A DNA stretch of 64,000 nt from Castor canadensis (lineage: Eukaryota; Chordata; Mammalia; Rodentia; Castoridae), in NCBI RefSeq assembly GCF_047511655.1, contig NC_133390.1:166258583-166322582 (forward strand), in the 5' to 3' direction. The translations under genes were made by a program, and so were the position numbers. The first letter of the stretch is position 1; the number at the start of each line of letters is the position of its first letter. Positions 24,601 through 35,500 of the stretch are shown piece after piece. The notes beneath the pieces are model-generated. The model did not search any database and had not been told where the DNA came from. It saw nothing but the letters and a program-made list of their open reading frames with translations.

Positions 24601-27600
24601 ATATGTCATCGCTAAGGGCTCTCAACAATACTGGAGGATGTCCTTGGCTAGGAGAGAAAGGCTGGGATATAGTGTGCAGGAGGAGGGGCTGCACTGGCAT
24701 CACAGGTGCTCGCGCAAGTAATAGGAGAGAAAGCAGACAATATAGCCCAGATGCTGATTGGGAGGTAAGATTATGTGCAAGTTTGTAGACTTTCTTTTTA
24801 TGATTGCCTCTGTTTTCTCACTGAAATACAAAATAAAAGTCATGCACTGAAATTGCATAAAAGAATATAATTTTCATGCTTGAGGTGACAAAAGGGAAGT
24901 ATTGCCTTAGAGATTGGGAGCGTGGGTGGACTAGGGAGATAGAGTTGATTGCTGAATAGGTAAGGTGAAAGATTGTGAAATTAAGAAGAGATCAGTAAGC
25001 ATGGTTGTATATTTCTCCAGCTGTGTTGAGCAGTTGTGACTTAGCCAGCCTTGTGGTTTAGCCCACTGAGTTTCATTCCTCTTTCTGCTTAAAATGGCTT
25101 ATTTGAGGGTTAGTTGTCAGTGATCATGAACTGTGAACTCCCTTGGCAAGAGAGTAGAAATACTGCAAATTGAGACCTGAGATGGTGGAGACTCTACAGG
25201 ATAAACTTATTCCTGCTCAACTGAAAGGAACCCTCTTGTGGCTTTCAGATTTTCGATTACACGATGCTGCCCAAAACAGCCACCCTGTCAGAGCGGCTCC
25301 GAGGGTGTCTCCAGGAGGGCGATGAGAACCCACGTGATTTTACCACTCTCTTCGACCAGTCCATTTACCAGCTGGATCCCACCTCCCTCCCCAAGGTCAT
25401 CAAGTCAGTATCAGGAGCTCTCTGAGCTACTGTGCAATCCATTCTGTATTTGGTTTGAAAACATTAGCCTGGGGGTGGGTTAGGGATGCAGAAGACGAGG
25501 CAGGAAAACATGTTCAGAGATCTGTGATGAGGTCAGCAGAGAAATTGGTGTGGGTGTGTGACTGATGCAGAGGATCTGGCAGCAGTTATTAGCCCCCATA
25601 TGTTCCAGGCTGTGCATTTGTCATTTAAGGTAAACAGCCTTTTCTGGTTTGCCCAGGACTTTTTTATAGTTTCTGTGTAGAAAGTCCTAAGTCCCAGGAA
25701 CCTCTTGGGAAACTGATGTGGCTGGTCCCCTGGCAGGCACTCATACGGTTGTTTTGCCAATTGACAGTCCTCTGAGCTGCTAGCCTCATTTCCACATGAG
25801 GAAATGGAGGTTCAAAGAAGGGAAAGTATTTTCTCAAAGGCTGGAGAAGGGATTTGAAGTCAAGCCTCAGTGACTTTGAAGCCAGTGCTTTCTCCTGTTT
25901 TAGTGCTTGCTGCTTTGTTTTCTACCCCTGGTGACAGGATCTGGGAATAACATTTTTGAGGATCTTTGGCATGGCACAGGATCTATATCTGGATAAACTG
26001 AGGTTGAGGGAGCAGTCACAGATCATTTTATTCCTAGCCCTGTACTGATGTTGAAGTTCAACAAATACTGAGCCTACTGTGTCAGGTCTGAAATTCCCAG
26101 TTTTATGGAAGGGACAGACAAAAGCTTTGATAAAAGCTTGTTACATAATTCTAAATATGAGGTCTAAACTATCAGCAGAGTTACAATGAAGAAAGGGAGT
26201 CTGACTGAGGTTGTTAGGAAAGAAATGCTTTTTTTTAGCAACACATTGATTATTTCAACAAACACTTCTTTAAAGTCTGTGTCTGCTGGGCACTGTGTGC
26301 CTTCCGGGGTGAGAGGGATTTCAGTAGCTGGGTGGGGCCGTTGGGAGAGAGCAAGGAGGCCACTATGTGAGCAAAGCTCCAGCCATTCACACATTCAAGA
26401 GGGCAGCATGAGGCTCAGGGCCAGAGCCAGATTTGGAGACTAAGAAGGACCTCTAACAGAGGGACATGCTTGAATCTTTTGCAAAACCAGCCCAAACAAT
26501 TTCTTGCAGCAGGTTGTACAGTTAATTGGAACCAGGAAAACAGGAGATGAAGAAAGTACTTGGGAGACATGCAGCAGATAGGGATGGTGAAAAGGTGGAG
26601 TTTGGTTTTGAGCTCTGAGGTTCTCTTCCTCTGCAGTTCAGGGCTTTTCTTGTACTAATAGAAGTTTATCAGGCTCCTCTACTAGCCACTTGTTGTCTAG
26701 CCATCTTCTGCTGTTTGGATTTAATTCTCTCCCCATGTGTTCAGGCCAGGCTGAACTGTGACTGCTCTTTAGTGTTGAGTGAAGAATTAATGGGAACCGC
26801 CTACTGTTTTAGTGTTGGCAGTGTCAAATAGTGGACATTTCAAAAGCCCAGCCAACTCTTAATTGTATATATCTTTCATATCATAGCAGAGGGCAGTAGT
26901 TACTGGCTTCCAGTATTTATATACTATGGTATATAGATAAAGTATATAGATATGTGTATATCTATAGTGTTAATGATACATCTGTATATTATATGTGTGC
27001 GTGCATATTTTTTATTGGCCAGTAACATCTTTTGAAAGCAGTAGCTCAAAATTCAGCTAGGCTTTATTTTTTATCAACTATAGGTAGGGTATTGCTGTAA
27101 AGTAACTCCATTTGTTCATCCCATATTTATTGATTTCTGTGGTGTGGAGTCCCTGCTGTCAAGAGTTCATGATCTGATGGGTTGGGGATTGAGACCTGAG
27201 GTAATGAAAATGCAATGCTAGAGTATCCTGGAAATAAAGAACTCAGCCCCTTCACAGATTTGTATTTAGCTTTGGCATTTATTCCTCCTTTCTTTCTTAC
27301 ATATTAGCCTTCTGGTTAGATTTTGTCTGGTCTTAAGATTAGTTTGTTCACTTCCTCAGCCCACTCATCGACTACATGCTGGCTACTACTGATATGAGGA
27401 AGATTCGGGCAGGTGGCAAGCTGAGTGGAGAAAGGGAAGACTTAATGGAATAAAGCATTTACTCTAAAACACTCAGCTCCCCAGACACATAAAATAAAAA
27501 TTAAAAATAAAGTCACAAGTGGACAGCCAAGGCCAGGGCTCTGGCAGGATTCTTTGTAGCTTAAAACTACCTCTGATAGACGAAGTTGGGAGGATTTGGG

Positions 27601-29531
27601 TTGGTGGGATCTGCTGAGGTCTCTGGATAGTGTTGGGAGAATTTTGGTTGATAGGGTCTGGTGAGGTCTGACCTCTGATCTTGCCTCTGGTCCTTCTGAA
27701 CAATGTGAACCTGAGAACCTAGTTAAAGTCTCTACATCTCAGCTGCATCTTCCTGAAGAGATTATACCCACTTTCCAGGATTGTTTTGAAGACTAAATGA
27801 AATGACTTTAAGTTCCTTAACACAGGATGAGGGACAGTATGTGGCATGTAGTGGGTGCCTTATAAAAGTTACTTCTCAGCTGGGCGCCTGTAACGGTAGC
27901 AACTCAGGAGGCAGAGATCAGGAGGGTCAAGGTCCGAAGACAGCTCACGCAAATAGTTCATGGGACCCTATCTCGAAAATACCCATCACAAAAAAGGGCT
28001 GTAGAGTGTCTGAAGGTGTAGGCCCTGAGTTCAAGCCCCATTACAGCAAAAAAAAAAAAAAAGTTATTTCTTTTCACTCCATGGGGATCTGCTGCCCATT
28101 TCAAAGAAAGGTTCTCCCCAAGACCCTGGGAATAGAGAAGGCCACAGCAGTAGCTTAGCTGATTACCTGTCTGCAGTCACAGACCTCACTCTTTTCTGAA
28201 ATTACTTATACATAGAAGCTGCTGTGAACTGTGCCCATCCATTAGCATTTGCTTTTCTAGCTTAATTTTGAAAAGCCACAAATGTGTTTCAAATTTAAAT
28301 TGGGTGAGTATATTTTAATTTGCCTCTTTCCCAGAGGAGTTCAGCCACCTTACAAAATTATATACAATGCTAGCTTGGTTCCATTGGCTCACACCTGTAA
28401 CCCTAGCTACTTGGGAGACTGAGATTGGGAGAATGGCAGTTCAAGGCCAACCTGGGCAAGAATAGTTCACAAACCTCCATCTCCAAAAACATGGCCAGAA
28501 CGTAATGACTGGAGGTGTTGCTCAAGCAGTAGAGTACCTGCTCTGCAAGCGTGAAACCCTGAGTTCAAGTCACAGTCCCACCAAAAAAAAAAAATGTACA
28601 AAAGGACAAAATGAATATTAGAGAGAGTGAAGCAAAAGGAGAAGCCACCCCAGCCAAATAACAAGATTAGCACTTGACTGCCCTCCTACCATTCTCTCTC
28701 ACTGCAGCTCCCTGCTGTCCTGCCGTTCTGTGATAAGGCCTAGTTTCCTACCTCTTGCCTCTACCTGGGATACTTTTTTTTTGGTACTGGGGTTTGAACT
28801 CAGGGCCTACACCTTGAGCCACTCCACCAGCCCTTTTTTGTAAGGGTTTTTTCAAGATAGGGTCTTGTGAATTCTTTGTCTAGGCTGGCTTTGAACCTTG
28901 CTCCTCCTGATCTCTGCCTCCTGAGTAGCTAGGATTACAGGTGTGAGCCACCAGCGCACAGCATACCTGGGATACTTTTGAAGACAACTGTATGACTTCT
29001 TCTTCCCTCTCTCCCTTTTGGCTCCTCTGACAAGCCATAACCTCAGCCTCTTTTCTGTCACAGTCTCCTGATTTGTTTTTCTTCTGAACACATTGATAAT
29101 AGTCATATTACTGGGTTTTGTGTTTACTAAGTTCTCTCTTCCCCTGCCTTGTTCTCTTCTCACTGCTGTTGTACTTTTATACACTGTGGTGTCACAAACT
29201 GCCTGCTTCACAGTTGATATTCAGTGGTATTTGCTGAGTGAATGAACATGCAGAAGTGCATGTAATACAGATCTGTTCACTTACCACAAGCAGTGTTCAG
29301 ATTGAACTCCTGTCTCTTTTTGATGGCAACAAATAAGGAAACACGATGAGTTTCAAGGTCTGAGCATGCATTAGGTAAAACCCAAAAACCTATTGAGGAG
29401 AAGCCTGATATGAAACTTGAAAGTGTTCCTTTCTGTGCTCAACAGATAATACTGTATGATACAGTAGATGGACCATTACCTTAGAGAGAACAAACAACTT
29501 TTTCTGTATTTTACTAAAATAGTCTGAACCG

Positions 29532-29580
<49 letters not shown>

Positions 29581-32500
29581 TGGTGGTGTTGGTACTGGGT
29601 ATTGAACCAGGGCCTTGTGCATGCTAGGCAAGCACTTTACCACTGAGCTACATCCCCTGAACCACCATCTTTGATCAAGAATAACATAGTGAACAGTTAG
29701 ATTTGCTTTGCCACGGTGTTTTGCCTTGATTCCTGCTTTTTTGTTTTTATTATTAACACAGGGCTCATGAGCAGCTAAATGTGAAACATGAACCCCTCCA
29801 GCTCATCCAACCTCAGTTTGAGACACCGCTGCCAGCCCTTCAGCCTGCAGTAAGTGTGCGAAGGGGAAAGTAAGGCCCCTAATGCAGAGCCTCACTGTTT
29901 GCCCTCACCATAGGCCCTTCCATGTGCATTTGTGGCACTCCTTATGGAGTCACAGTGCTCTGGCTCTAAACATGCTCAGACACCAAATCTGTTAGTATTC
30001 TGTGGGGACTTCATGTGTGTTAGGGTTTCCGACTGAGAAATCAAGGGCATGAATTTTCCTGGCTATTAAACTTTTCCCATTTTGTGGGGTTGGGTGTGAG
30101 AGAATATATGGGTAAAGGGGAGGAAAAGCTTTGAGGCTGCCTTTCCAGAAATTGGGTACTCAAATTCATAGCTCAGTTGTTACCACCTGGGGCAGTAATG
30201 TGTCAGTAGTATATTTTTCAACTTTTCAGCCCAGCATTAATTCAACCTGTCTTATTTTATCCTATTATAGTACATTCCAGAATATTATAATCCAGTTGGC
30301 TTCAACTTGCTAGCTTGAAATTGGCTTGAATTGGTAGAAATATTTACATCATAGAAAATATCAAATGCCACAAATCATGTTTTTTGTTTTGAGAGCTGAT
30401 AGTTAAGTATTTACCAGCCCACAACTGGTTCATACTGATGAATTCTGACTCCAAGTTCAGTACTTTTTCTACACTAATGTATATTTGCTTCCCAAAATAA
30501 TTTCTGTCTCTAAAGAACTCATGATTAAGCTGGGCATAATGAGTATGTCTGTAATCCCAGCCCTCCAGAGGTCAATGCAGGAGGATCCAAGTCAAGGTTA
30601 GCCTGGGATACATAGTGACACCCTGTCAAAAAAAAAAAAAAATAATAAGTGGGAAACAAGTTGCGTAATCAAGTGCTCAACACAAACCTAAGCCCTAAGC
30701 TTTGCATTGTTGTGCTGAGTTACCTGCCATCACTGATCAGTGTAATGTAGTTGGAGCTGGCTCCACTTGGTTGCTTACAACAGGACCATAGCCTTGTTTG
30801 ACAGGGGTCTAATGGATGATGGCAGGAGTAGGTGCTGGGAGTTGGGATGGCTTATCCTGAGAGAACACCTGAGGGGGCCTCATTTTCTGTGCATCTCTCT
30901 ACTCTATTAGTTATGGCTTTGGGTAAGTCTTTCATGAGATACTGTATTTCCTTTCAGGTTTTCCCTCCTAGTTTCAGGGAACTACCACCTCCTCCTCTGG
31001 AACTGTTTGACTTAGATGAGACATTCTCTTCCGAGAAGGCACGGCTTGCTCAGATTACCAATAAGTGTGAGTTTGATCAGTTCTTTTCTGAGTTTTACTT
31101 AACCACAAACCTCTGAGATTTGTGATAAGAGAGAGATTGTTCAGTGGGCACAAAATGTGAACACATGTATAAAGTTAATTGTTTACTGCATGTGAGTGAT
31201 ACCGGTTTTCTTTTGGCAACACTGGGGTTTGAACTCAGGGCCTCATGCTTGCTAAGCAGGTGATTACCACTTGAGCCACTCCACCAGCCAGGTTGATTTT
31301 CTTGTTTGTTTTTGGTTTTTGTGGTACTGGGGTTTGAATTAAGGGCCTCGTGGTTGCTAGATAGGTGCTCTACTATTTGAGCCACTCCACTGGTCCCAAG
31401 TTGTTTTTCTTTTTTACTTTTTTTTTGCAGCACTGGGGCTTGAACTCAGAGCCTACACCTTGAGCCACTCCACCACCCCCTTTTTTTTTTTTGTGATGGG
31501 TTTTTTTGAGATAGGGTCTCATGAACTGTTTGCCTGGGCTGGCTTTGAACTGTGATCCTCTGATCTCTGCCTCCTGAGTAGCTAGGATTATAGGTGTGAG
31601 CCATTGGTACCTGGCTCCCAGGTTGTTTTTCTTGAAGCCAGTTTTCTGAGTGAGTTAGAACATGGTGCTAATCAAAAAGCCAAAGGTCTTACCTTTGATC
31701 CATGTAGACCTTTAGTTCTGAACTACTGAGTGACTATAGGATGAATCCTGACCTGCCTTCCACTTAACAAATTTAAGTTATTGGTCATAGGAACAGTTAG
31801 ATTAGAAAAATGAGTACGAGTCAAGATAATCATACAGCCTTCAAATTGGGAGCCAAGTCTGCCCATCCTCACCTATGGATGAGCCATACAGCTCCATGGT
31901 GAGTGGTCCTCCTGCCCATTGACTCCTCCTGACTGCCCACCTCCAACAGCAAACAAGCCTGCACACATATGCCCAGGGCATCAATTAACCATTCTCCACT
32001 CCTGGGAATCCAGTTGAAGATCAATGAAAGTCCTCTACATTATTTTTTTTAAAAGTGCAATAAATTGGACTGGGGGCATGACACAAGTGATAGAGTGCCT
32101 GCCTAGCCAGCACAAAGTCCTTAAGTCCAAACCCTAGTACTGAAAAAAAAAAAAAAAATTGGGAATAGCCTATGTGTCTCCTAGCATAGGAATAGTAATA
32201 AATTGTGTCACATTCAATTTGTGGGATAATATGTAGTCATTATGAAAGAGGTTTATGAAGGCCAGGGAGTGGCACTGACAAAATTTTAAAGACAGTCCTA
32301 ATGAAGAAAGCAAGACAGAAAATGGCTCACATAGTAGGATCCCAACTATCTGAGCAAATCTGTGTGTGCCCAAAGATCAGAAAGGCATATGCAAAAATGG
32401 AAATAGTTTAGTGTAAACTAAATACCTTTACTGCATCTCTATCCTGTGCCAGGCATTGTGGTAGGTGGTAGGCATTCAAAAATCAACCAGAGACAGGAGT

Positions 32501-35500
32501 GGTGGTGCATGCGTGTAATCCCTGCATTCGGGAGGCTGAGGCAGAGGATCACAGGTTTGAGGCCAGCCTGGTTTCATTGCAAGACTCTGTCTCAAAAAAA
32601 AAAAAAAACACTTAGCAAGATGTAATGATTAGTCCAGAAGGTATAATAGATCTGTGAAGAATTGTTTACTTTGACCCAGAATTTGTTTCTGCAATTTATC
32701 CTATAGAAATCCTTGTACAATTGGAAAAAATGATAGAACTATATAGATATTGATTGTAGCATTCACACAGTTGGAATAGTCTAATGGTTCTTTCACCAGC
32801 AGAAGAATTAAAATGATTATGAATTCAAGTGGAATATTATACCTCTGTTAAAAGAAAGCTGTAGCACATAAGCTTTGACATGGACTATCTATGACACGTT
32901 AAATGAATAAAGGCAAAGGCTAGGGATGTAGTTCAGTGGTAGAGTGGTCACCTAGCATGCACAAGGCTTTGGGTTCAAGCCCAACAAAACAAACATAAAA
33001 AAATCGATGAAGGCAATTTGCAGAATCATTACAGTTTGGCCCCATTCTTGTGAATACTTGGCTTTGCATACAGAATACTTGAGTTTGCATAGCAGTAATT
33101 TTTCTCTTTGCTGTGGGTAGAGCTCAGATGACAGATTATTATAGCTACGTATTTTAACGATGCTGGGGATGGAGCACATGCTAGTCAGGTGCTCTACCAC
33201 TGAGCTTCATCCCAGCCCTCCTTATGTTTTTAAAACCTAAATTTCTATCATAACTCTAAAAAATGTTAATTGTGGAAAAAAGGAAAGACACTGCAGTGCA
33301 TCATATGTAGGGCAGTAATGGCATGCATCTAGATCAGGGTTGCTGGGAATGGCTTCACAGAAGTATGTTGTGGCGAAATTATGCGTGGTTTTTTTTCTTT
33401 TCTAAATCTTATAATAAATGCTTTTGAAAAAAAGAAGAGAAAAAAAACAACAAAAAGGAAAAATAAATAAATGCTTTTGTTTTCTTTCCTGTGACAGGGT
33501 CTCACTATGTAGTCCAGGCTGGCCTCAAACTTGTGATCCTTTTGTCTCAGCCTCCCAATTGCTGGGATTGCAGACATATACCACCATACATGGCATAACT
33601 GCAATTTTAAAATACCCATATATCTCTGGGCACCAGTGGCTCACCCTGTAATCCTAACTATTCAGGCAGGAGGGAGAGATCAGGAGGATCTTGCTTTGCA
33701 GCCAACCCAGGCAAATAGTTCATGAGACTCTGTCCCAAAAATACTCAACACAAAACAGGGCTTGTGGAGTGGTTCAAGTGATAAAGTGCCTGCCTAGCAA
33801 ATGTGAGGCCCTGAGTTTAAACCCCAGAACACCCCACCACCACCAAAAAACAACAAAACAAATACCCTTTTCATAGTGGTCCTTGGTATATTCAGAGAAT
33901 GGCAACTTGAGTTCCTACTGGTTGCTCTTATGCTTTGTAGCATAGGGAAAGCTGGATTTGGGAAGTAGGAAAACCAGAACCCAGTCCATCTTTAGTCTGA
34001 CTAGGAATGTTACTTTTGTTCTTATAAAAGCAGCACGTCCAAAACCTTGTTTATCATTTTGTGAGTCCTGTGGCGTATCACCCTAGAAAGAGGTGAGTGA
34101 TCTTGACAGATGTAGGAACTTGATAGGGAATACCTAAAACTCACTAAGCCTGTACTTTGGAAAGGTCAAAAGTTAAAAGTTATCTAACTGTACCAAATGT
34201 GTCTAGGTACTGAAGAAGACCTGGAATTCTATGTCAGGAAGTGTGGTGACATTTTGGGAGTAACCAGTAAACTACCAAAGGATCAACAGGATGCCAAACA
34301 TATCCTTGAGCACATCTTCTTCCAAGTGGTGGAATTCAAGAAATTGAACCAGGTACGTGGAGGCCCATTGATGTAGGATTCCTTCCAATGGTAGTCTCAC
34401 TCACAGGCTCTGTTTTGTGATATTCATTAGTTCTATTAGTACTTATTAAGTATCTAGTGGGTATACTACAGACAATGATCCCTACACTTACAAAACTGAC
34501 ATTTTAGCTGGAGACTCCAGACAAACAGTAGCAACATATGAGCAAATCACATACCATGCTAGAAGATGGTCAATAGTATGGCATACAAAAAGTAGAGCCA
34601 GGCCAGGCCACAAGGATCCGGTGTGACAGTGGTGATTGGCAGTATTAAATAGAGTGGTTGGGGTTGGCTCACTGCACTGTTGATATTGGAACAAAGACTT
34701 GAAGGTACTGAGGGACTTAACCATGCAGATAGCCTAGTGTCCCCAGCAGAAGGAAGACCTATGAAAAGTCCCTAAGGTTGGTCTGAACCCAGCAGTTTGA
34801 GCAACAGGAGTGTGACTAGAAAAAACTGAGCAAAGGACCAAAGGACAGAGCAGCAGGACATGAAGGCAGCATCTTCTGTTAGAAATCATCTTTCACAGGG
34901 TGCCAGTGGCTCATACCTGTAATCCTGGCCACTCAGGAGGCAGAGATCAGGAGGATTGCAGCTCAAAGCCAGCCTTGGGCAAATAGTCTTTGAGATCCCC
35001 ATTTTGAAAAACTCATCACGAAAAAGGGCTGGAGGAATGGCTCAAGCAGTAGAGCACCTGCCTAGCAAACTTGAGGCCCTGAGTTAAAACCCTAGTGCCA
35101 CAAAATAAAGGAAAAAGACAATCTTTCTCAGACCAGAGGCCAACAGCCTAAAATTATGCCCGGCCTTCCTGATTTCTGTCCCTTGACAGGATTTGTTATA
35201 TTAGATGTCCAACCAGTGTTGATAAATAGGCATTCAGACACTCCCTACTGAGAGAATAACTTAGTTTTACTTTTCTGGAGATATTTTATGCCGTTCAAAA
35301 ACTCTAAAAGTAGCCAGGCAGTGGTGGCTCACATCTGTAATCCTAGCTACTTGAGGGGCTGAGACTGGGAGGATGGCAGTTCAAGGCCAGCCCAGGCAAC
35401 TAGTTTAAGAGACTCCAAAGTAATCACAGCAAAATAGACTGTAAGTGTGGCTGAAATGGTAGAGCATCTGCTTTGCAAATGTGAAGCCGAGTTCAAACCC

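Larger units (their letters stand above)
20073..25248 (+). other. IFT52: IFT52 intron 9
   Basis: Contents: (TA)n (20287-20313); ID + (20340-20435); B1-like - with an internal AT-rich insertion (20525-20670); ID + (20700-20785); MIR + (21185-21390); composite SINE - (21410-21605); (TA)n (21633-21715); composite + (21765-21950); ID + (22215-22305 and 22545-22640); two B1-like units + (23083-23290); composite - (23315-23510); composite + (24050-24265); B1-like fragment - (24400-24485); antisense L1-like piece (24500-24600). No recognised element in 22660-23060, 23520-24040 or 24610-25240. Confidence 0.7.

Noticed and set aside
28852..29211. 119-aa minus-strand open frame
   Set aside because: It overlaps an antisense composite SINE and has no independent similarity.
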